Of a stretch of DNA of 6,396 nucleotides, positions 1 to 6,396 are shown piece after piece. Positions within the stretch are counted from its first letter, which is position 1; every line of letters starts with the position of its first letter. Below the pieces are notes generated by a model. It was not told the origin of the DNA. It did not search any database and saw nothing but the letters and a program-made list of their open reading frames with translations. The DNA is taken from assembly GCA_024222485.1 (NCBI GenBank), contig JAAEPJ010000437.1, positions 1 through 6,396 of the forward strand, in the 5' to 3' direction. The translations under genes were made by a program, and so were the position numbers. The DNA is from a bacterium (GTDB lineage: Bacteria; RUG730; JAAEPJ01).

Positions 1-273
1 ATGTGATTGCTTTTCAGACACGACAGAGAAAATACGGCGTTGTAATGCGATATCCGTTGAATCGATTAACTGAAATTAATCAATAGCAAAAATAAGTAAA
101 TATAACAAGAAATCTAACAATAACAATCTAACAAATAAGTAAGTAATTAAACAAAGTTAAACATAAATAACAGAGTTACAATATAAGTACTAGAAGTTCT
201 ACATACCAACTGTATCCTGTCCTTCTCTGCTGCCACAGCATCACGTCGGCCTGTCTTGAGCCCTTCAGGCTCC

Positions 274-279
274 GAATGA
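274..279 (-). promoter_or_regulatory. Initiator and probable transcription start (A at 277)
   Basis: The minus strand reads TCATTC from 279 to 274, an exact match to the arthropod-style initiator TCA(G/T)T(C/T). The A at 277 is the expected +1. The correct distance from the TATA box is the main support; the hexamer alone would be weak. This sets the U3/R border and predicts a leader of about 355 bases from +1 to the gag ATG, if both LTR copies are identical. Confidence 0.58.
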
Positions 280-301
280 ATTACAAGTAAATCTACTCTC
301 T

Positions 302-309
302 TATTTATA
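302..309 (-). promoter_or_regulatory. TATA box of the LTR promoter
   Basis: The minus strand reads TATAAATA from 309 to 302. It lies in the 3' LTR about 205 bases inside the LTR start, and its first base is 32 bases upstream of the A of an exact initiator motif. That is the spacing expected for RNA polymerase II core promoters. When this LTR sequence occupies the 5' position it would drive gag-pol. Confidence 0.72.
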
Positions 310-514
310 CTCAAACATTACTCTCAAAGGTATTTAAAACGAAGCTACATTGCGTGCTTTACAACAAAGGAAAATATGTGATTTGGGAATAACTACAAAA
401 GGCGACTAAGAATACAAAGAAACAGAACGAAAACATGCGGTTGTACAGGGCGTACAAACTGTTACTTAGCAGTTCAAAGTTCAATGTCTTTAATAATGAA
501 AGTTCGTACTAACA

Positions 515-525
515 CACCCACCCCC
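515..525 (-). other. Polypurine tract (plus-strand primer site)
   Basis: The minus strand reads GGGGGTGGGTG immediately before the LTR start TGTTAG. A G-rich RNase-H-resistant tract at this place primes plus-strand DNA synthesis in LTR retroelements. It has two T residues, so it is not a pure purine run, but no better candidate lies between the stop codon and the LTR. Its position supports placing the LTR start at 514 rather than at the second TGTTAG at 133. Confidence 0.75.
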
Positions 526-597
526 AATTGCAACCCTTGCAATGACAACAATACAATAAACTAACTTTCATTTCTACTTATTCGCAATGTCAAATGT
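526..597 (-). other. 3' untranslated stretch between gag-pol and polypurine tract
   Basis: These 72 bases follow the TGA stop at 600-598. They hold no reading frame of useful length and no envelope-like segment. The stretch is AT-rich until the G-rich tract begins. I see no further signal in it. Confidence 0.7.
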
Positions 598-3500
598 TCA
601 CTTCTTGTTTTCGACAATCACACACAACTTTGCAACTGGTCTTTCAAAAACTGACGACTTGGTTCTTACTACGCACGATCTTGTATTCCCCTTTGCATCC
701 ACAAACACTTTTTCGATTCTCCCCATTGGCCAGCTGTTCCTTGGTACTGCTGTGTCTATCATTAATACGATGTCTCCAACTTCCACATTTCGTTTCGGGC
801 GCTGCCACTTGTTCCGTTGTTGAAGGGTTACAAGATACTCTCTTTTCCATCGGGTCCAAAACACATGAACAAGGTACTGTACACGTCTCCAACGTCTTTT
901 CGCATAGATATCTGACTTCTCAAACTGTCCCGGAGCATCTAATGGCCTTCCTCTTGGATTGATCAGCATGTTGGGTGTTAGCGGCAGCATATCGTTCGGA
1001 TCCGTCGAAGTTGCGGTGAGCGGTCTGTTATTCAAGATGTTTTCAGCTTCGCAAAGTACTGTAGAGAGTGTTTCATCATCTAATATGGAGCTTTGTTCTT
1101 TCAGCAAACTGTACAAGATCTTCCTAGTGGTCCTGATCATCCTTTCCCATACTCCACCGAAGTGAGAGGCTGTTGGAGGGTTGAAGTACCAATCGATTCC
1201 GTTGTTGCATAAAAAATTACTCACTTTTGACTGATTCACCTTTGCTAACATTTCACGAAGTTCTTTCTCTGCTCCAACCATATTTGTACCATTATCAGAT
1301 GTGATACTCTTCACGGGTCCTCGTCTGGCCATAAATCTCCTGATAGCGTTTATGCATCCATCGGTTTCAAGTGAATGGCTGATTTCCAAATGCGATCCTC
1401 TGGAAGACATGCACGTAAAGATAACGCCATACCTTTTCACTTCAGATCTTCCTCTTTTTACTATCAGTGGGCCAAAGTAATCCATTCCAACATGTTCAAA
1501 TGGGGCTCCGTCTGATTGCAATCGAATTCGTGGTAAGTCCGCCATCACTTGCTCACAAGGTCTTGCCTGGTATCTTCTACAAGTCGAACATTCTCTTGCT
1601 ACCTTCTTTGCAAGCTGGTTCACTCCATATATCCAATAACGTTCTCTGGTCTTCGCTACGATGGCATTTTTCCCCAGGTGACCGACTCTCTTGTGTGCAT
1701 CCCGGACTATTAACTGTACGATGGGAGAGGATTTTGATAGGACAACCGGATGTCGAGCTTCATATGACACGTCCGCTTTGCCAATCCTGCCAGTGATTCT
1801 TATCAGGCCATCATCTGCGAGCATAGGAGCATACTTGAATAGCAAACTTCTTCGAGAAATCATATCGCCTTTCTCAAGAGCATCCATCTCCTTTGGGAAA
1901 CCCTCAATTTGCATGAACCGCAGGATCAAAACTTCACTTTCTGCTAGCAATTCTACTGATAACTGCGGAGACTCACTCACTTCTGTTCTTGCTTTTCTTC
2001 TTATCAGATCCATGAATTTACGAACAGCCAGTAAGATCCAGGCCATTACTCTCTTCATCTTCACCCAGTTTGAGATCCGCCCTGCAAGCCTTTTCGCAAT
2101 ACTTTGCTCTTCTGTCCCAACAACTGCACAGCTGCTTTTCACCTCTGGATCATCCGTATCCATCTTCAAATCTGTACCGTCATTCGGCCATTCTGATTCT
2201 TGTTGCCATAGGAACCTCGGTCCGTGAAACCAAATGCCATCAGTCAAATCTCTCGTTTTCTGAACACCTCTTGAGGCCAGATCTGCTGGATTTTCCCTTG
2301 TATTAACATAGCGCCACTGTTCTGGAACTGTCACACTCCTGATGACCTCTACGCGGTTTGCCACAAACGTATGATATCTTGCTCTGTCATTAGCAATGTA
2401 CTTCAGGACTGCTGTACTGTCTGTCCAAAATACCGTTTTGTTGATTCGAACATCGAGCTCTCTTTTCACCATAGTTGCCATTCTCACAGCGAGCGTTGCA
2501 GCTGTCAATTCCAGTCTGGGAATGGTGATCTTCTTCAAAGGAACAACTCTTCCCTTAGAAAACGCCAAGGAGCAGTAGACGCCTTTTTCTTCGTTAGATG
2601 ATCTGACATAGATTGCGATTCCGTAACCCAGCTCACTTGCATCACTGAATACATGTAGTTCTCGACGAGTCACTTCTCCGAAATCGCTTGGCACATAGCA
2701 CCGGGTGATCTTTATTTCTTTGAGGTCTTCAATACTCTTCAACCACTTGTCCCATTTCATCAAGATATTCTCATCTGGTTGGTCATCCCATCCAGCATTC
2801 TGCTTGCACATATCTTGTAAGATGTTCTTCGCTGGCATAAGCAAAGGGGTGATGAGACCAAGAGGATCATAAATGGAACTCACGACTGACAACATTGTCC
2901 TTCTCGTAGTCTTCATCATCTTGAAGTTGCATAGGAAATGAAACTGATCGTCTTCAGGGTTCCACAGAATTCCGAGTGTCCTCTCTGGGGGTAGCTGAGA
3001 AGAATCCAAGTCCAGACTTCTCAATCCTTTTGACAAATCTTCTGTTGGTATCTCGGCCAAGACTTCTCTCTGATTGCTGCACCACTTCGTAAGGTTGAAT
3101 CCTCCCTCTTTACATAGGCTCTTCAAGTCTTTGACCATCGTTATGGCTTCATCTACGCTTTGGACGGACTTCAGGCAATCATCCATGTAAAAGTCGTCGT
3201 TCAGGGTCTTCACAGCTTCCAAACTCGCCTTGCTTCTGTTGTCTGAGCCGGTTTTCTTCAGTCCATAATTTGCACAGGATGGAGAAGACGCTGCACCAAA
3301 TAAGTGTACGGTCATTCTGTATACCCTCGGCTTCTGTAGGACATCGCCATCTGGCCACCACAAGAATCTGAGGAAATCTCTTTGCTTTTCTGGGACTTTG
3401 ACTTGATAGAACATGCACTCTACGTCACTGGAAAACGCCACTGGAAACTTCCTGAACCGCAACAGGATTCCTTGCAGACTGTTCAGTAAATTTGGTCCGG

Positions 3501-6177
3501 GTAAGAGAACATCGTTTAGTGAGAATCCATCACATTTGGCAGCGCAGTCGAATACCACTCTGATTTTTCCAGGCTTTTGAGGGTTGTAAACACCATGATG
3601 AGGTATGTACCATTCTCTCCCGTCGCTGACTTCTGCTTCAATTGGTATCTCCTCCGCATAACCTTTGTCAACCATATCTTGCATGAAGGCTTTGTAGTCA
3701 TGTCGAAACTGGTCGTTCTTGGACATCTTTTTCTTTAAACTCTCGAGTCTGTTTTCAGCCATCCTCCGGTTACATGGTAACTTCAATTCCGGGTCACGAA
3801 GAGGAAGATCAACTCGATAATGGCCATTTACCAACTCACAAGATTCATCCATCACTTTCATGAATCGTCTGTCTTCCCACGACCATTCTCTCTTGTCATC
3901 CGCTGCTCTTTCTGGAAAGTCAAAGTCCAAACTTTCTCTGTATAGCTTCTCCAAACTGACATCTGCGCATACGTAGTTGCTGATGGTTGGCATTTTCTGC
4001 TTCTTCGAGACTCCCCAGACAATCCAGCCAAGCACTGTCTTCGTAGCAAACGGACTTCCAACTGGGCCTGTTACGACATCCGTGGGGGCTAATGCTGCAG
4101 GAACGTTGTTTCCAATCAGTACGTCTATACTTGCATTGATCCTTGTGGTAGGAAGGCTTATCGTCTTCAGATGACTCCATGCAGCCAGGTCTTTACTGGT
4201 AGGTATCTGCCATGACTCTACTGGTAGGTTTGGCTTGGTGAATACTGTAGGTAGATCGACTGGAACCTCTTCACCGTCAGGGGCTGATATCTTCAATCCA
4301 TCGATCATGGTTGTCTGCTGATTTACGGTATTTCCCATCGTTTTCAGACTGATTGTTGTTTTCTTCCCTGTAACGTTCAGCTTCTCCGCAAGGCTCTCGG
4401 TTATAAACGAAACATTGCTGCCAGGGTCGAGAAATGCATTACATGTCACCACTTTAGATCCTGAAAGCACCTTGACGGGAATGATAGGCATTGTACATCT
4501 TCCACTGGCCACTGCGTTTGAAACTCCCGACTGTTCCGTCTTTCCCGGATTCTCATCTTGCTTCTTGGACTGTTCTTCAACCCTCTCGGTGAAATCATGC
4601 AACAGAATGTGGTGTCTTTTCTTGCAAACAGCACAGCTGGATTTCGAAGGGCATCCTGTAGACAAATGTCCCTTTGCCAAGCAGTTGAAACAAAGTTTCT
4701 TTGTTCTCACGAGACTTCTTCTTTCCGTCAGATTGCTTTCTTTCAGCTTTGGGCATTCTTTGATGCGGTGAGATCCGTCACAACCCCAGCATTTCAGTCC
4801 TTCGGAAGCATTAGCCGCTGCTGTCATAACCTTTGTCTTCTTCTGTTCCCGTCTCTGCAAACACGAAAGAGCATTTCTTCCCCAGACTGGGTCATTCAAC
4901 TTCTTGGCCTCTGACTCGACAAATTCCACTAAATTCGAGAACTTCGCCATCTTTCCGTTTTTGTTCAACTTCTGTACAACTGTTCGCCATCGATCATGCA
5001 TGTAAACTGGAAGTTTCTTCAAGATCTGTCGAAGGTTTTCTGTATGTTCCAGTATATTCATGGTTCCAATGCATTGAGTTGCGGCTTGACATTCTTTCAA
5101 AAATACTGAAAACACATCAAGAGACTTCGGGTCGTCGGCTCTTATCATAGGCCACTGTAAGACTTGCTGGATGTAACTGTTAGCTATCACCTCGGCATTA
5201 CCGTAACGTCGTGACAATTCTTTGACGGCTGCTTTATATCCGACGTCAGATGGCAGAAATGAGTAGCCTGTGACAATGCGATGTGCTTCTCCAATCGTAT
5301 ATTGCTCCAGATAAGTCATCTTTTCGTCATCTGTACAAACGCTCTCGATTCTGGACTTGAACTGCCGCATGAATTTGGTAAAAGACAGACAATCTCCATC
5401 AAACTTCTTTATTTCCAACTTTGGCTTTTGAAGCTCAAGTAGAACCTCAGCAAGGCTTGGCACAATGGACTTCTTTCCTTCTATGCTTTCAGCATCGATA
5501 CCGTGGAGACATTCATCCTCGTTATCTTCTCTTTGTTTTTCCGACATGCCGTTATCCACAACGTCTTCACCCAAGTCTTGACTATCAGTATCCTCATTCT
5601 CTATTTCTTTAATCATTTGACTTCTGGACTGAGATTTCACGATTTCTTCTCTAATCTGACTTCTCTCCTTCTCTTGTTGCAACTCAATTTCCATCAACTT
5701 AACTCTTCGCTCGAGTTCCTGTTTCTCTTTCAGTAGAATTTCCATTTTCTTCAATTCTTCAATCCTCCTGGTCTCTGCTGCAAGTCTGGCTGATGACTTC
5801 TTACTCAAAGATGTAGATCGCCGCGAAGATGCACTCTGCCCATCCACATTTCCCAGAAACCACTCTTCAGCCTTTGACTTGATATTCGATATCCAAACAT
5901 CCTTGTCTTGAAACCAGGTCTCACGGTGCTGCTTTCTGTCTTCTTCACTCAAAAGAGAACAATACGCATTATCGGCCTGCATAAACGATTCGTACAAATC
6001 CATCCATCGGGCATACAGAATCTTCGCTTCCCTCACGGAACGTTTCTCAGCCATGAACGATCTCAGCTCTTCCGACACAGATTTGAGACTCCTCCATGCT
6101 TCCCCAACGGCTTTGTACTTTAACTCCAGTTGATATTCACGGCCTTTCTCGGTGGCTTTCCTGTCCCTCGACGCCAT
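598..6177 (-). CDS. Gag-Pol polyprotein of a BEL/Pao retrotransposon
   Basis: This 1859-residue polyprotein packages the element RNA, copies it to DNA and integrates it. Start: the ATG at 6177-6175 is chosen over an in-frame GTG at 6186 because it has A at -3 and G at +4. Residues (from this Met): a charged helical N-terminus; coiled coil about 128-185; acidic linker about 192-240; DUF1759 Gag core about 251-427; zinc motifs C463/C466/H470/C475, C496/C499/H504/C509 and C515/C518/H523/H527; DUF1758 aspartic protease about 558-722 with DPGS at 584-587; reverse transcriptase about 840-1045 with D918, FGAASSP at 960-966 and YMDD at 997-1000; Peptidase_A17/connection region about 1065-1165; RNase H D1179, E1223, D1253, D1299; integrase zinc site H1495, H1500, C1530, C1533 and core D1566, D1628, E1678 (49 residues between the last two); DUF5641 about 1762-1850. 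The frame is unbroken, so Gag and Pol are made as one chain and must be separated by the protease. The length is typical of intact BEL elements. Protein processing sites cannot be placed from sequence alone. Confidence 0.97.
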   Translation of the reverse strand: MASRDRKATEKGREYQLELKYKAVGEAWRSLKSVSEELRSFMAEKRSVREAKILYARWMDLYESFMQADNAYCSLLSEEDRKQHRETWFQDKDVWISNIKSKAEEWFLGNVDGQSASSRRSTSLSKKSSARLAAETRRIEELKKMEILLKEKQELERRVKLMEIELQQEKERSQIREEIVKSQSRSQMIKEIENEDTDSQDLGEDVVDNGMSEKQREDNEDECLHGIDAESIEGKKSIVPSLAEVLLELQKPKLEIKKFDGDCLSFTKFMRQFKSRIESVCTDDEKMTYLEQYTIGEAHRIVTGYSFLPSDVGYKAAVKELSRRYGNAEVIANSYIQQVLQWPMIRADDPKSLDVFSVFLKECQAATQCIGTMNILEHTENLRQILKKLPVYMHDRWRTVVQKLNKNGKMAKFSNLVEFVESEAKKLNDPVWGRNALSCLQRREQKKTKVMTAAANASEGLKCWGCDGSHRIKECPKLKESNLTERRSLVRTKKLCFNCLAKGHLSTGCPSKSSCAVCKKRHHILLHDFTERVEEQSKKQDENPGKTEQSGVSNAVASGRCTMPIIPVKVLSGSKVVTCNAFLDPGSNVSFITESLAEKLNVTGKKTTISLKTMGNTVNQQTTMIDGLKISAPDGEEVPVDLPTVFTKPNLPVESWQIPTSKDLAAWSHLKTISLPTTRINASIDVLIGNNVPAALAPTDVVTGPVGSPFATKTVLGWIVWGVSKKQKMPTISNYVCADVSLEKLYRESLDFDFPERAADDKREWSWEDRRFMKVMDESCELVNGHYRVDLPLRDPELKLPCNRRMAENRLESLKKKMSKNDQFRHDYKAFMQDMVDKGYAEEIPIEAEVSDGREWYIPHHGVYNPQKPGKIRVVFDCAAKCDGFSLNDVLLPGPNLLNSLQGILLRFRKFPVAFSSDVECMFYQVKVPEKQRDFLRFLWWPDGDVLQKPRVYRMTVHLFGAASSPSCANYGLKKTGSDNRSKASLEAVKTLNDDFYMDDCLKSVQSVDEAITMVKDLKSLCKEGGFNLTKWCSNQREVLAEIPTEDLSKGLRSLDLDSSQLPPERTLGILWNPEDDQFHFLCNFKMMKTTRRTMLSVVSSIYDPLGLITPLLMPAKNILQDMCKQNAGWDDQPDENILMKWDKWLKSIEDLKEIKITRCYVPSDFGEVTRRELHVFSDASELGYGIAIYVRSSNEEKGVYCSLAFSKGRVVPLKKITIPRLELTAATLAVRMATMVKRELDVRINKTVFWTDSTAVLKYIANDRARYHTFVANRVEVIRSVTVPEQWRYVNTRENPADLASRGVQKTRDLTDGIWFHGPRFLWQQESEWPNDGTDLKMDTDDPEVKSSCAVVGTEEQSIAKRLAGRISNWVKMKRVMAWILLAVRKFMDLIRRKARTEVSESPQLSVELLAESEVLILRFMQIEGFPKEMDALEKGDMISRRSLLFKYAPMLADDGLIRITGRIGKADVSYEARHPVVLSKSSPIVQLIVRDAHKRVGHLGKNAIVAKTRERYWIYGVNQLAKKVARECSTCRRYQARPCEQVMADLPRIRLQSDGAPFEHVGMDYFGPLIVKRGRSEVKRYGVIFTCMSSRGSHLEISHSLETDGCINAIRRFMARRGPVKSITSDNGTNMVGAEKELREMLAKVNQSKVSNFLCNNGIDWYFNPPTASHFGGVWERMIRTTRKILYSLLKEQSSILDDETLSTVLCEAENILNNRPLTATSTDPNDMLPLTPNMLINPRGRPLDAPGQFEKSDIYAKRRWRRVQYLVHVFWTRWKREYLVTLQQRNKWQRPKRNVEVGDIVLMIDTAVPRNSWPMGRIEKVFVDAKGNTRSCVVRTKSSVFERPVAKLCVIVENKK

Positions 6178-6244
6178 CTTGTTCACGACAGTCTGGTTGA
6201 ACGCGATCTCGAGTCTTCTTCAACAGATCCACACCAAGGTCAGT
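6178..6244 (-). other. Untranslated leader between 5' LTR and gag-pol
   Basis: This 67-base stretch holds the candidate primer-binding site and leads to the gag-pol ATG. It contains no ATG of its own, but a six-codon upstream frame starting inside the LTR at 6257 ends in TGA at 6240, just within it. The short distance between LTR and coding start is usual for BEL/Pao elements. Confidence 0.7.
6219..6236 (-). other. Candidate primer-binding site
   Basis: The minus strand from 6236 reads TGGTGTGGATCTGTTGAA. It starts with TGG, the complement of a tRNA CCA end, and lies eight bases after the LTR end proposed at 6245. The first six bases also fit the 3' end of some animal tRNA-Leu species, but the match does not continue, and I cannot assign a primer tRNA from memory. 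Position and TGG are the only support. Confidence 0.4.
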
Positions 6245-6396
6245 TGTTAATTTTCATGTGATTGCTTTTCAGACACGACAGAGAAAATACGGCGTTGTAA
6301 TGCGATATCCGTTGAATCGATTAACTGAAATTAATCAATAGCAAAAATAAGTAAATATAACAAGAAATCTAACAATAACAATCTAACAAATAAGTA
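6245..6396 (-). repeat. 5' long terminal repeat, downstream part only
   Basis: Bases 6256-6396 repeat 1-141 without a mismatch, so they are the U5-side end of the LTR that precedes gag-pol. The rest, with U3 and the promoter, lies beyond the right edge or is represented only by the left copy. The inner boundary cannot be fixed by comparing the copies, because the left copy is cut at the same base. I set it at 6245 because the minus strand reads TTAACA there, forming a TGTTA/TAACA inverted pair with the LTR start at 514, and because a TGG follows eight bases later. The alternative is a CA at 6258-6257. Confidence 0.8.

Larger units (their letters stand above)
1..514 (-). repeat. 3' long terminal repeat (U3-R-U5)
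   Basis: On the minus strand the LTR begins TGTTAGTACG at 514, directly after the G-rich tract at 525-515. It runs to the left edge, where its last 141 bases match 6256-6396 exactly. A TATA box and initiator place U3 at about 514-278 and R/U5 from 277 onward. U5 contains a very AT-rich stretch (about 70-206) with a short direct repeat of aatctaacaa at 111-120 and 125-134. If the true LTR end is the TTAACA seen at 6250-6245, this copy lacks about 11 terminal bases and the full LTR is about 525 bases with TGTTA/TAACA inverted ends. The LTR would supply the promoter when at the 5' end and the RNA 3' end when at the 3' end. Confidence 0.88.
1..6396 (-). mobile_element. BEL/Pao LTR retrotransposon, near complete
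   Basis: The superfamily assignment rests on the domain order and signature motifs of the single polyprotein: DUF1759-type Gag, zinc knuckles, DUF1758-type protease, reverse transcriptase, RNase H, integrase and DUF5641. This set and order is specific to BEL/Pao and separates it from Ty1/copia (integrase before reverse transcriptase) and Ty3/gypsy (no DUF1759/DUF5641). A polypurine tract abuts the 3' LTR, and LTR sequence is present at both window edges. The 5' LTR is truncated by the right edge, and the 3' LTR may lack about 11 bases at the left edge. No target-site duplication can be seen because neither flank is in the window. If the two ends are one collapsed LTR, the unique element sequence is 6255 bases. 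There is no env gene. Confidence 0.95.

Noticed and set aside
2-133. A short LTR of about 132 bases starting at the second TGTTAG (133-128)
   Set aside because: No polypurine tract precedes it, it would lack a promoter, and the good G-rich tract sits at 525-515 next to another TGTTAG.
109-134. Direct repeat aatctaacaa (111-120 and 125-134) as a functional or CRISPR-like repeat
   Set aside because: There are only two short copies in low-complexity AT-rich sequence, which is expected by chance or slippage.
1-141. Terminal repeat as evidence of a virus or phage genome with direct terminal repeats
   Set aside because: The coding content is a BEL/Pao retrotransposon with no virion or phage genes, and the repeat is LTR sequence.
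176-241. Leader frame at 241 spliced into gag-pol through the putative intron
   Set aside because: Joining 207 to 69 gives TGT-TAA, a stop, so the frame does not extend into gag-pol.
515-597. Envelope gene downstream of pol
   Set aside because: Only about 80 bases separate the gag-pol stop from the LTR, with no useful reading frame, transmembrane segment or signal peptide.
1691-2227. Plus-strand open frame of 178 codons
   Set aside because: It is antisense to the integrase/RNase H linker region of gag-pol, shows no recognisable domain, and is best explained as a shadow of the long minus-strand frame. The other plus-strand frames inside 598-6177 are rejected for the same reason.
6178-6186. 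In-frame GTG at 6186 as the start of gag-pol
   Set aside because: Animal genes start at ATG. An ATG with a strong context lies three codons downstream at 6177-6175.

Overview
The window is essentially one LTR retrotransposon of the BEL/Pao superfamily, lying entirely on the minus strand. BEL/Pao elements occur only in animals, so the DNA comes from a metazoan genome or from animal DNA in an environmental sample. The species cannot be read from the sequence. No host gene, tRNA, rRNA, CRISPR array or bacterial gene was found.

Layout in the direction of transcription (right to left): 6396-6245 is the downstream end of the 5' LTR, cut by the window edge. 6244-6178 is a short untranslated leader with a possible primer-binding site. 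6177-598 is a single uninterrupted gag-pol reading frame of 1859 codons. 597-526 is a short 3' untranslated stretch, and 525-515 a G-rich polypurine tract. 514-1 is the 3' LTR, which carries a TATA box (309-302) and an initiator (279-274).

The polyprotein holds everything needed for copying and integration: a DUF1759-type Gag with a coiled coil, three zinc-knuckle-like motifs, an aspartic protease with D-P-G, reverse transcriptase with YMDD, RNase H with D/E/D/D, a zinc-binding plus DDE integrase, and a DUF5641 C-terminal domain. No catalytic residue is obviously lost and there is no internal stop or frameshift. No envelope gene is present, so an intracellular life cycle is inferred.

Bases 1-141 are identical to 6256-6396. 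This is LTR sequence, but 141 is also the largest default k-mer of the assembler MEGAHIT. The window may therefore be a contig that closed on itself because two identical LTRs collapsed, giving a 6255-base apparent circle (about 525 LTR plus 5730 internal). In that case the two ends are not independent LTR copies.

The least ordinary signals are in the LTR: an AT-rich, intron-like island with GTATGT and TTTCAG borders just downstream of the predicted start site, a perfect DR1 nuclear-receptor-like repeat in U3, and no AATAAA after the start site. The element looks like a well-formed and possibly recently active member of a known superfamily; I see no new kind of system.
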